This document shows, piece after piece, positions 16,012 through 23,798 of a stretch of 50,675 bases of DNA. Position 1 is the first letter of the stretch; each line of letters opens with the position of its first letter. The stretch is from contig CALMLL010000083.1 in NCBI GenBank assembly GCA_937868075.1, positions 1 through 50,675 of the forward strand, read 5' to 3'. The DNA is from an uncultured Marmoricola sp. (lineage in GTDB: Bacteria; Actinomycetota; Actinomycetes; Propionibacteriales; Nocardioidaceae). The notes under the pieces are model-generated. The model saw nothing but the letters and a program-made list of their open reading frames with translations, searched no databases and had not been told where the DNA came from. The translations under genes were made by a program, and so were the position numbers.

Positions 16012-17076
16012 ATGGCATTCGCCAACCGCGTCGCCGTTGCTGGCGCCGTGCTCGCACTGGGTCTGGCCCCCGCGCTCGCCGCGTGCTCCAGCCCGAACTC
16101 ATCGCCCAACAGTTCCGGCGGCAGCGACAAGACCATCGCGCTGCTGTTGCCCGAATCCAAGACCACCCGCTACGAGACCTTCGACAAGCCGTTGTTCGAG
16201 GCGAAGGTCAAGGAGCTGTGCTCTGACTGCACCGTGAAGTACTACAACGCCGACCAGGACGAGCAGAAGCAGGCTCAGCAGGTCGACACCGCGATCAGCG
16301 AAGGCGCCAAGGTCATCGTGCTCGACCCGGTCAACGGTGGCGGCGCCGGTGGCATGATCTCGGCCGCCCACGACGCCTCGGCCAAGGTCATCGCCTACGA
16401 CCGCTTCATCGACGGCGCTGACTACTACATGTCCTTCGACAACGAGACCGTCGGCCGCCTGCAGGGCGAGGCACTGGTCAAGGCCATGGGTGGCAAGGGC
16501 GGCATCCTGATGCTCAACGGCGCCCCCAGCGACCCGAACGCCGCCCAGTTCAAGGCTGGTGCTCACTCGGCCCTCGACGGCAAGGTCACCCTCCTGGCCA
16601 AGGAGTACGACAACCCCGACTGGAGCCCGGACAACGCGCAGAAGTACGTCACCGACCAGCTCGCCAAGATCCCCGCCAAGAAGATCAAGGGCGTCTACGC
16701 AGCCAACGACGGCCAGGCCGGCGGTGTCATCGCCGCCCTCAAGGACGCCAACGTCAAGAAGCTGCCCCCGGTGACCGGTCAGGACGCCGAACTCGCCGCG
16801 ATCCAGCGCATCCTGGCAGGCGAGCAGGCCATGACCATCTACAAGCCCATCCCGATCGAGGCCAACAAGGCCGCTGAGGTCGCGGTCGCCATCGTCAACG
16901 GCACCGACGTGGGCACCACCACCGACTACAAGGGTGTCAAGTCGTTCATCTTCGACCCGATCGTGGTCACGAAGGACAACGTCAAGGACACCGTGGTTGC
17001 CGACAACTTCTACAAGGTTGCCGACATCTGCGCCGGTGCGTACGCCGATGCCTGCAAGGCGGCTGGACTGTCCTGA
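16012..17076 (+). CDS. Sugar ABC transporter substrate-binding lipoprotein (XylF/RbsB type)
   Basis: A 354-residue periplasmic-binding-protein-like lipoprotein. The signal peptide runs to the lipobox LAAC with C25 as the lipidated residue, followed by a Ser/Gly-rich linker. The type I sugar-binding fold (Peripla_BP_4) is seen in IALLLPESKTTRYETFDKP, VIVLDPVNGGGA and YAANDGQAGGVIAALKDA. The opening motif closely resembles D-xylose-binding XylF. It is outside the membrane and delivers the sugar to the permease encoded downstream. The stop overlaps the next start (TGATG). Confidence 0.9.
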   Translation: MAFANRVAVAGAVLALGLAPALAACSSPNSSPNSSGGSDKTIALLLPESKTTRYETFDKPLFEAKVKELCSDCTVKYYNADQDEQKQAQQVDTAISEGAKVIVLDPVNGGGAGGMISAAHDASAKVIAYDRFIDGADYYMSFDNETVGRLQGEALVKAMGGKGGILMLNGAPSDPNAAQFKAGAHSALDGKVTLLAKEYDNPDWSPDNAQKYVTDQLAKIPAKKIKGVYAANDGQAGGVIAALKDANVKKLPPVTGQDAELAAIQRILAGEQAMTIYKPIPIEANKAAEVAVAIVNGTDVGTTTDYKGVKSFIFDPIVVTKDNVKDTVVADNFYKVADICAGAYADACKAAGLS

Positions 17077-17912
17077 TGACTGCTACCGCAGCCACGGAGG
17101 TTCCGGTGAGGGAGAGCGTGCTCTCCCTCACCGGGATCAACAAGCGATTCGGCGCCGTCCAGGCGCTCACCGACGTACACCTCGAGGTGGCCGCTGGTGA
17201 GGTTGTCGCCCTCGTGGGGGACAACGGTGCCGGCAAGTCGACCCTGGTCAAGGTGATCGCGGGCGTCTACCAGCCAGACTCGGGCAGCATCCGGTTCGCT
17301 GGCTCATCGGTATCCCCCAAGGGGCCATCCCAGGCCCAGGCTTTGGGAATCGCAACGGTCTTCCAGGACCTGGCCCTGTGCGACAACCTTGATGTCGTCG
17401 CCAACCTCTTCTTGGGTCAAGAGCACCTGGTCGGGCCGATGCTCGACGAGGTCTCCATGGAGACCGAGTCCTGGCGACTCCTTCGCTCCCTCTCGGCCAA
17501 GATCCCCTCGGTGCGCATCCCGATCGCCGCACTCTCGGGTGGTCAACGTCAGACGGTGGCGATCGCCCGCAGCCTGGTCGGGGACCCCAAGATCGTCATG
17601 CTCGACGAGCCGACCGCGGCCCTGGGCGTGGCCCAGACCGCCGAGGTCCTCAACCTCATCGAGCGACTGCGTGACAACGGGCTCGGCGTGATCCTGATCA
17701 GCCACAACATGGCTGATGTGCAAGCGGTAGCCGACCGCATCGTCGTGCTCCGCCTGGGCCGCAACGCCGCCGACTTCCGGGTGGAAGACGTCACCACCGA
17801 CGACCTGGTGGCCGCCATCACCGGTGCCTCCGACAACGTCGTCGCCGAGCGTGCCAAGCGCCGCGGCGAGTCCCACGACGACGCCATCGACTCGAACGGA
17901 GCAGGCGCATGA
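17076..17912 (+). CDS. Sugar ABC transporter ATP-binding protein (XylG/RbsA type, single domain)
   Basis: A 278-residue cytosolic ATPase with Walker A GDNGAGKST (48-56), signature LSGGQ (153-157), Walker B IVMLDEP (173-179) and the H-loop in LISHNM. XylG and RbsA usually have two fused ATPase domains of about 500 residues. This one has a single domain, as in FrcA-type sugar transporters, so it should work as a homodimer. It overlaps both neighbours by 1 and 4 bases and is clearly part of the operon. Confidence 0.9.
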   Translation: MTATAATEVPVRESVLSLTGINKRFGAVQALTDVHLEVAAGEVVALVGDNGAGKSTLVKVIAGVYQPDSGSIRFAGSSVSPKGPSQAQALGIATVFQDLALCDNLDVVANLFLGQEHLVGPMLDEVSMETESWRLLRSLSAKIPSVRIPIAALSGGQRQTVAIARSLVGDPKIVMLDEPTAALGVAQTAEVLNLIERLRDNGLGVILISHNMADVQAVADRIVVLRLGRNAADFRVEDVTTDDLVAAITGASDNVVAERAKRRGESHDDAIDSNGAGA

Positions 17913-19192
17913 GCACCAATCCCGCAGCCGAGTCCGCTGTCGAGCAGGCCGGGCCGGCCGTTCCGCTGCCGGCCGACCTCGCCGACGAGCGGCTGATCCA
18001 ACACGCCGGCCTCGGTGGCTGGTGGTCGGCCTTCGTCAACCGGATCCGCGGTGGTGACCTCGGCTCCATGCCGGTGGTCGTCGGCCTGATCCTGATCTCG
18101 CTGTTCTTCTTCCTCCAGCAGCCGAAGTTCCTCTCCAGCTTCAGCCTGGTCAGCCTGACCCGGTTCGCCGCGCCGCTGGGGATCATCAGCCTCGGCATCG
18201 TGCTGGTCCTGCTGCTCGGTGAGATCGACCTGTCGGTCGGCTCGGTGAGCGGTCTGGCCTCGGTGGTCACGGCCGTGCAACTGGTTCGTCACGACCAGTC
18301 GCTCATCGTGGCGTTGCTGGCCGGCATCGTGACCGGGGTGGCGATCGGGGCGCTCTACAGCGTGCTGTTCGTGAAGCTCGGGGTCCCCAGCTTCGTGATC
18401 ACGCTGGCCGGGCTCCTCGGCTTCCAGGGCCTGCTGCTCTACGTCCTGGGCTCCCAAGGCACGCTCAACCTGCCAACCGACTCCGGCCTGGTGAAGTTCG
18501 CCAGCGGCTATGTCAGTGGACCGATGTCCTATGTGCTGGCCGCCTTGGTCGTGGTGTTGTTCGTCGGCTCGCGACTGGTCGGCATTCGTCGGCGTACGTC
18601 GGCGGGGTTGAGCGCTCCATCGGTGCTCGGTCTGCTGGTCAAGGGCGGCGCCTTGGCGATCGGGCTGCTCTTCCTCACGTGGTACCTCCAACAAGGCACC
18701 GGGCGAGGCTGGAGCTACCTGTGGATCCTGTTCACCTTCCTCGTGGTGTTGATGGATGTGGCCTTGCGAAAGACCACCTGGGGACGCCACGTCTTCGCTG
18801 TCGGAGGCAACGAGGAGGCCGCTCGCCGAGCCGGCATCAAGGTCTCGCGGATCTACACCTCGGTGTTCGTGCTCTGCTCGACCCTGGCCTCGATCGGTGG
18901 ACTCCTTGCCGCCGCTCGGTTGACGTCGGTCTCTCAGAGCAGTGGCACCGGGGACACCAACCTGACCGCGATCGCGGCTGCCGTCATCGGTGGCACCTCG
19001 CTGTTCGGTGGTCGCGGGTCGGCGTACTCGGCCATGCTGGGCATCATCGTGCTGCAAGCCATCATCACCGGCCTCAACCTGTTGGGGGTTGATTCCTCGG
19101 TGCGGTTCATGGTGACCGGCGCGGTCTTGTTGCTGGCCGTGGCGATCGACTCGGTTGCCCGTCGGGCTCGCTCCTCGAGCGGCCGCGGCTGA
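17909..19192 (+). CDS. Sugar ABC transporter permease (XylH/RbsC type)
   Basis: A 427-residue integral membrane protein of the BPD_transp_2 family with about ten or more hydrophobic segments. Family motifs include LGIVLVLLLGEIDLSVGS (first conserved loop), GVPSFVITLAGLLGFQGLL and FAVGGNEEAARRAGI with the ATPase-contacting loop. The ending AIAAAVIGGTSLFGGRGS is typical. It forms the channel for the sugar bound by the preceding lipoprotein. The ATG start overlaps the ATPase stop (ATGA). A large palindrome follows the stop. Confidence 0.92.
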   Translation: MSTNPAAESAVEQAGPAVPLPADLADERLIQHAGLGGWWSAFVNRIRGGDLGSMPVVVGLILISLFFFLQQPKFLSSFSLVSLTRFAAPLGIISLGIVLVLLLGEIDLSVGSVSGLASVVTAVQLVRHDQSLIVALLAGIVTGVAIGALYSVLFVKLGVPSFVITLAGLLGFQGLLLYVLGSQGTLNLPTDSGLVKFASGYVSGPMSYVLAALVVVLFVGSRLVGIRRRTSAGLSAPSVLGLLVKGGALAIGLLFLTWYLQQGTGRGWSYLWILFTFLVVLMDVALRKTTWGRHVFAVGGNEEAARRAGIKVSRIYTSVFVLCSTLASIGGLLAAARLTSVSQSSGTGDTNLTAIAAAVIGGTSLFGGRGSAYSAMLGIIVLQAIITGLNLLGVDSSVRFMVTGAVLLLAVAIDSVARRARSSSGRG

Positions 19193-19196
19193 CCCC

Positions 19197-19238
19197 TCGA
19201 CCCGTCACTTCTTCACACGTGAAGAAGTGACGGGTCGA
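19197..19238. terminator. 42-bp palindrome / terminator after the XylFGH-like operon
   Basis: The arms 19197-19216 and 19219-19238 are perfectly complementary over 20 bp around a 2-base centre. The left arm reads TCGACCCGTCACTTCTTCAC. No long T-run follows. The element starts 4 bases after the permease stop, as expected for a stem-type terminator or mRNA-stabilising element. It is closely related to the palindrome at 22608-22657. Confidence 0.8.
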
Positions 19239-19271
19239 TGGTCTGGGGGAGAGATAACCGATCGGACACAT

Positions 19272-19310
19272 TTGACGGGCGGCATGCGGCGGATGTAGCG
19301 CGCTTGCTAC
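19272..19310 (+). promoter_or_regulatory. Promoter and operator of the MalEFG-like operon
   Basis: TTGACG (19272-19277) is a good -35. GTAGC-N6-GCTAC (19295-19310) contains the palindrome AGCGCGCT and overlaps the expected -10. That layout suits a LacI- or ROK-type repressor, but no LacI gene is in the window. Confidence 0.45.
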
Positions 19311-19358
19311 CGACGGGTTTAGCTTCAAAAGAGCACCACTACTCGGAAAGGAATGTTC

Positions 19359-20639
19359 ATGCGACGCCCCCTCCTCGCACTCTCGGCAGCCGCCGTGTCA
19401 TTGGCGATGGCGCTGACCGCTTGCGGCAGTGACACCTCCTCTGGCGGCGGTGACACCGGATCCATGAAGGCCACTCTCACCTGGTGGGACACGGCCGACC
19501 CGACGAACGAAGCACCGGCTTTCAAGAAGCTGATCGCCAAGTTCAACGAGCAGTACCCCGACATCAAGATCAACTACCAGTCGGTCCCCTTCGCCGATGC
19601 TCAGGCCAAGTTCAAGACGGCCGCTGAGTCGAAGTCGGGTGCCCCCGACATCCTGCGTGCCGAGGTCGCCTGGGTTCCCGAGTTCGCCTCGCTGGGCTAC
19701 CTCTACGCCATCGACGGCACCGAGTTGCTCGACGGTGTGAACTTCTTGGAGACCCCGCTCTCCAGCGACCAGTACGACGGCAAGACGTACGGCGTCCCCC
19801 AGGTCACCGACACTCTCGGCCTGATGTACAACAAGAAGCTCTTCGCCAAGGCAGGCATCACCAAGCCCCCGGCCACCTGGGACGAGGTCGCCGCGGCAGC
19901 CAAGCTGCTGAAGAAGAAGGCCAAGGTCGGCGGCATCTACATCAACTCCGGCGGCTACTTCCTCCTGCCCTTCCTGTACGGCGAGGGCGCTGACCTCGTC
20001 GACGTGGCGGGCAAGAAGATCACCGTCAACAGTGCGGCCGCGATCAAGGGCGTTTCTGCTGCCCAGAAGCTGGTGCAGTCCGGCGCCGCGATCAAGCCCG
20101 ACGCCAACGACTCCTACGGCACGATGATGACCCTCTTTAAGGAGGGCAAGGTCGGCATGATCATCAACGGCCCCTGGGAGGTCGCCAACGTTTCTGGTGA
20201 CCCGAAGTTCGGTGGTTTCGAGAACCTCGGCATCGCTCCGGTCCCGGCCGGATCGGTCGGCGCCGGTGCCCCCGTGGGTGGCCACAACTACGTGATCTAC
20301 TCCGGCATGAGCCAAGACAAGGCCAAGGCTGCGATCGCGTTCGTGAAGTTCATGAGCTCTGCTGACTCCGAGGCCTTCATCGCCAACGAGCTGGGTCTGC
20401 TCCCGGGCAACGCCGACGCCTACGACCAACTGGGCGACAACGCAAAGGTCTCGGCCTGGGCCGAGGCGCTCAAGGTGGCCAAGCCGCGTCCGTGGATTCC
20501 TGAGGGTGGCCAGTTCTTCGGTCCTCTGGACGAGATGGCGACCAAGGTCATGGTTCAGGGCGGCAACGTCAAGAAGGCGCTCAACACGGTGGCCTCGAAG
20601 TACAAGAACGAGGTTGTCACCGACTACAGCACCAACTAG
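19359..20639 (+). CDS. Sugar ABC transporter substrate-binding lipoprotein (MalE type)
   Basis: A 426-residue extracellular lipoprotein of the SBP_bac_1 family. The signal peptide ends in the lipobox LTAC. Characteristic segments are LTWWDTADP, FNEQYPDIKINY, VPQVTDTLGLMYNKKLFAKAG and KVGMIINGPWEV. I chose the ATG at 19359 because the Shine-Dalgarno GGAAAGGA lies 6 bases upstream; the ATG at 19353 would touch it. Expected ligands are maltose, maltodextrin, trehalose or a similar oligosaccharide. The two permease genes follow. No ATPase is encoded, so a shared MsiK-type ATPase is expected, as in other actinobacteria. Confidence 0.9.
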   Translation: MRRPLLALSAAAVSLAMALTACGSDTSSGGGDTGSMKATLTWWDTADPTNEAPAFKKLIAKFNEQYPDIKINYQSVPFADAQAKFKTAAESKSGAPDILRAEVAWVPEFASLGYLYAIDGTELLDGVNFLETPLSSDQYDGKTYGVPQVTDTLGLMYNKKLFAKAGITKPPATWDEVAAAAKLLKKKAKVGGIYINSGGYFLLPFLYGEGADLVDVAGKKITVNSAAAIKGVSAAQKLVQSGAAIKPDANDSYGTMMTLFKEGKVGMIINGPWEVANVSGDPKFGGFENLGIAPVPAGSVGAGAPVGGHNYVIYSGMSQDKAKAAIAFVKFMSSADSEAFIANELGLLPGNADAYDQLGDNAKVSAWAEALKVAKPRPWIPEGGQFFGPLDEMATKVMVQGGNVKKALNTVASKYKNEVVTDYSTN

Positions 20640-20649
20640 TTGATTCACG

Positions 20650-20680
20650 GGTGTGGCGGGGCCTCGCGCCCCGCCACACC
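20650..20680 (+). promoter_or_regulatory. Intra-operon hairpin between binding-protein and permease genes
   Basis: GGTGTGGCGGGGC (20650-20662) and GCCCCGCCACACC (20668-20680) form a perfect 13-bp GC-rich stem with the 5-nt loop CTCGC. There is no T-run. Such stems after a binding-protein gene typically stabilise its mRNA or cut read-through, giving more binding protein than permease. Confidence 0.7.
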
Positions 20681-20723
20681 TCGTGGCGTGATCTTTGTGA
20701 TTCGGGTTGCGAAGGACGGATAG

Positions 20724-21731
20724 ATGAGCACAGGCGTTGGTGGCGCTCAGCGCGACGATTTGGTGCCGGCACAGACCAGTCGGCTCCGAGAGATCTTCGA
20801 TCGAAACTGGTACGCGTGGGCGATGGTGCTGCCCACGGTCGTCGTTCTCGGCGTACTCGTGTTGTTTCCGCTGGTCCAGGGGGTGTACCAGTCGTTCACG
20901 AATCTCAACGAGAGCAACAAGGCCTCGGTCATCTGCACCAAGACACTGGGCGGTGGGGAGACCTGCAAGGACAATCCGCGCAAGTCCACGTTCGTCGGCG
21001 TGCAGAACTACGTCGACGTGCTGTCGGGCAAGAAGGGCTCCTTCTGGCTCCAGTTCACCAACACGATCGTGTGGACCGTGGCCTGTGTGTTCTTCCACTA
21101 CACGATCGGACTCGGCCTCGCGATCCTGCTCAATCGCAATTTCAAAGGTCGAAGTTTCTATCGGGTGCTTTTGATCGTGCCGTGGGCGGTGCCGGCGTTC
21201 GTGAGCGCCTTCGCCTGGAAGTTCCTCTTCAACCCCAAGTTCGGGATCATCAACTCCACACTCGAGTCGTTGGGCTTGAGCGGGGTGGAGTGGTTCAACC
21301 ACCGCTGGACTGCCATGTTCGCCGCCATCGTGACCAACGTCTGGCTCGGGGTTCCGTTCATGATGGTCGCGATGCTCGGCGGCCTTCAGTCGATCAGCAA
21401 CGACCTCTATGAGGCGGCCGCGATCGACGGGGCATCGCCATGGCAGCGCTTTTGGAACATCACTCTTCCCGGGCTGCGCCCGGTCAGTGCCACGGTGATC
21501 CTGCTGGGCACGATCTGGACGTTCAACATGTTCCCGATCATCTACTTCGTCACCGGCGGCCAACCGGCCGGACAGACCGAGATCCTGGTCACCGGTGCCT
21601 TCCGGGCCTTCAACGAGGGGATCCGCAACTACTCGCTCGCGGCGACGTACGGCGTGCTGATCCTGTCCATGTTGGTGGTCTATTCGGCGATCTACCGTCG
21701 CGCTCTGCGCTCGCAAGGAGAGGTGTTCTGA
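20724..21731 (+). CDS. Sugar ABC transporter permease (MalF type)
   Basis: A 335-residue membrane protein with six predicted transmembrane segments; the first reads AMVLPTVVVLGVLVLFPLV. The ATPase-contacting EAA loop is EAAAIDGASPWQRFWNITLP. Between segments 1 and 2 an extracytoplasmic insertion of about 45 residues carries two cysteines (VICTKTLGGGETCKD), which could form a disulfide. It pairs with the MalG-type permease to form the channel. The start is an ATG 44 bases after the hairpin. The stop overlaps the next start (TGATG). Confidence 0.9.
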   Translation: MSTGVGGAQRDDLVPAQTSRLREIFDRNWYAWAMVLPTVVVLGVLVLFPLVQGVYQSFTNLNESNKASVICTKTLGGGETCKDNPRKSTFVGVQNYVDVLSGKKGSFWLQFTNTIVWTVACVFFHYTIGLGLAILLNRNFKGRSFYRVLLIVPWAVPAFVSAFAWKFLFNPKFGIINSTLESLGLSGVEWFNHRWTAMFAAIVTNVWLGVPFMMVAMLGGLQSISNDLYEAAAIDGASPWQRFWNITLPGLRPVSATVILLGTIWTFNMFPIIYFVTGGQPAGQTEILVTGAFRAFNEGIRNYSLAATYGVLILSMLVVYSAIYRRALRSQGEVF

Positions 21732-22600
21732 TGGCTGACTCCCAGGGTGTGATCACTCCTCCCAAGCAGGGCCGGGAGCGCAGCGTGCTCGCCTCGGTGC
21801 TGCTGCACGGCGCACTGGTGATCGCGGTGATCATCGCGTTGTTCCCGGTGGTGTGGGTCTTCTTGAGTTCGCTCAAGCCGCAGTATGCGATCCAGAGCAG
21901 CACGATCAATCTGTTTGTCGAGCCCTCGCTGGACAACTACAAGAAGGTGCTGACCGAGACCAGTTTCCCGAGGTGGTTCCTCAACTCGGTGGTGGTGGCC
22001 GCGTTCACCATGGTGATCGGTATCGCCATGTCGGCGACGGCCGGTTATGCCCTGAGCCGTTTCAACTTCGCTGGCAAGCGCGGTCTCATGTGGACCTTCC
22101 TGCTCACCCAGATGTTCCCGGTGGCGATCCTCATCGTGCCGATCTACACCCTGATGGCGAGGTTGGGTCTGATCAATACCAAGGCGTCACTTGTGATCGC
22201 GTACTGCACCGTAGCCGTGCCCTTCTGCGCCTGGATGATGCGTGGCTATTTCGACACCATCCCCCGGGAACTCGACGAGGCCGCCGCACTGGACGGGCTG
22301 GGGCCCTTCGGCACCTTCTACCGGGTGATCTTACCGCTGGCTCGTCCGGGCCTCGCGGTGACCGCGTTCTACACCTTCCTGACCGCATGGGGTGAGGTCG
22401 CGTATGCGATCGCCTTCTTGCAGTCGGAGAAGAACCTCACCCTCGGTGCCGGACTCCAACAGTTCGTGCCCCGCTTCAACCCGCAGTGGGATCTCCTCAC
22501 CCCGGGAGCAGTGCTGATCACCATCCCGGCAGCGGTGGTGTTCTTCTTCGCCCAGCGACACCTCGTGGCCGGCCTCACCGCCGGTGGTACGAAGGGCTGA
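21731..22600 (+). CDS. Sugar ABC transporter permease (MalG type)
   Basis: A 289-residue membrane protein with six predicted transmembrane segments and the EAA loop ELDEAAALDGLGPFGTFYRV. The first segment (VLASVLLHGALVIAVIIALF) and VWVFLSSLKP are typical of MalG permeases. It completes the heterodimeric channel. The gene is the last of the operon and is followed after 7 bases by the large palindrome shared with the preceding transporter operon. Confidence 0.9.
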   Translation: MADSQGVITPPKQGRERSVLASVLLHGALVIAVIIALFPVVWVFLSSLKPQYAIQSSTINLFVEPSLDNYKKVLTETSFPRWFLNSVVVAAFTMVIGIAMSATAGYALSRFNFAGKRGLMWTFLLTQMFPVAILIVPIYTLMARLGLINTKASLVIAYCTVAVPFCAWMMRGYFDTIPRELDEAAALDGLGPFGTFYRVILPLARPGLAVTAFYTFLTAWGEVAYAIAFLQSEKNLTLGAGLQQFVPRFNPQWDLLTPGAVLITIPAAVVFFFAQRHLVAGLTAGGTKG

Positions 22601-22607
22601 CCTCATC

Positions 22608-22657
22608 CCGCCGACCCGCCACTTCTTCACACGTGTGAAGAAGTGGCGGGTCGGCGG
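22608..22657. terminator. 50-bp perfect palindrome / bidirectional terminator
   Basis: The arms 22608-22632 and 22633-22657 are complementary over 25 bp with no spacer. The core CCACTTCTTCACAC also occurs in the element at 19197-19238 with one base difference. It fills the 58-base gap between the convergent MalG-type and acyl-CoA dehydrogenase genes and so can serve both strands. Confidence 0.85.
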
Positions 22658-22658
22658 T

Positions 22659-23798
22659 CTAGAGCCCGAGGGAACGGCCGATGATCTCCTTTTGGATCTC
22701 GGTAGTGCCGCCGTAGATGGTCTGGATGCGGGAGTTCACGAAAGCCTGGGCGATGGGGTACTCGCTTATGTAGCCATAGCCGCCGTGCAACTGCACTCCG
22801 CGGTCGGCCAGCGTGACCTGGAGCTCGGTCGACCAGTACTTCGCCATCGAAGCCGTGGCGTTGTCCAGTGTTCCCTCGACGTGGCGGCGCAGGCAGTCGT
22901 CCACGAACACGCGGCAGATGTGGGTCTGCGTGGCCATCTCGGCCAGCAGGAACCGGTTGTGTTGCAGCGAACCGATCGGGCGACCGAAGGCGTGCCGCGT
23001 CTTGGCGTACTCCAGCGACATCGCCAGGATCGACTCACACGCAGCCGCTGCCAACACCGCGATCGAGAGGCGTTCCTGGGGAAGGTTCTGCATCAGGTAG
23101 ATGAACCCCTGCCCGGCCTCACCGAGCAGGTTCTCCTTGGGTACGACGACGTCGGTGAAGCTGAGTTCGGCAGTGTCCTGGGCCTTCATGCCCACCTTCT
23201 CGAGGTTCCGCCCACGCTCGAAGCCGGGCATTCCTCGTTCGACCACCAGCAACGAGTATCCGAGGTGACCCGCCTCGGGGTCGGTTCGTGCCACCACGAT
23301 CACCAGGTCGGACAGGATGCCGTTGCTGATGAAGGTCTTGGCCCCGTTGAGCAGATAGTGGTCGCCCATGTCTACCGCCGAGGTGGTCAGCCCCTGCAGG
23401 TCAGACCCGGCACCGGGTTCGGTCATCGCGATCGCGGTGATGATCTCCCCGGACACACACCCGGGCAGCCAACGGCGCTTCTGTTCGGGTGTGCCGAGTT
23501 GGACCAGGTAGGGGACGATGATGTCCGAATGCACGGTGAAGCCGGGGCCGCTGACCGCGTGCGAGGCCAACTCCTCGGCGACCACCGCGTTGTAGCGGAA
23601 GTCGGAGATGCCCGCTCCGGAATACTCCTCCGGCACCTCGAAGCACAGCAGACCAGCCTCACCGGCCTTGAGCCAGACCTCGCGGCTGACCTGCCCGGCC
23701 TCCTCCCATTCCTGGGAGTACGGCGTGCACTCACGCTCGATGAAGGAGCGAACAGACTGCCTGAAGTCCTCGTGCTCGGTGTCGAAGACGGTGCGCAT
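22659..23798 (-). CDS. Acyl-CoA dehydrogenase (long-chain type)
   Basis: A 379-residue FAD enzyme that introduces a 2,3-double bond into an acyl-CoA. The conserved FAD/substrate segments AIAMTEPGAGSDLQG and LPQERLSIAVLAAAACESI are visible. E255 in AACESI matches the catalytic base position of long-chain and isovaleryl-type enzymes, while the C-terminal YGGTTEIQKE lacks the medium-chain-type base. The electron acceptor would be ETF. The ATG at 23798 overlaps the LLM oxidoreductase stop (TGATG), so the two genes are translationally coupled. The frame is open further upstream, but that part lies antiparallel inside the LLM gene. Confidence 0.92.
   Translation of the reverse strand: MRTVFDTEHEDFRQSVRSFIERECTPYSQEWEEAGQVSREVWLKAGEAGLLCFEVPEEYSGAGISDFRYNAVVAEELASHAVSGPGFTVHSDIIVPYLVQLGTPEQKRRWLPGCVSGEIITAIAMTEPGAGSDLQGLTTSAVDMGDHYLLNGAKTFISNGILSDLVIVVARTDPEAGHLGYSLLVVERGMPGFERGRNLEKVGMKAQDTAELSFTDVVVPKENLLGEAGQGFIYLMQNLPQERLSIAVLAAAACESILAMSLEYAKTRHAFGRPIGSLQHNRFLLAEMATQTHICRVFVDDCLRRHVEGTLDNATASMAKYWSTELQVTLADRGVQLHGGYGYISEYPIAQAFVNSRIQTIYGGTTEIQKEIIGRSLGL

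Noticed and set aside
17549..19057. A 502-codon minus-strand frame opposite the XylH-like permease
   Set aside because: Highly charged low-complexity translation, the mirror image of membrane helices. The plus-strand operon is fully supported.
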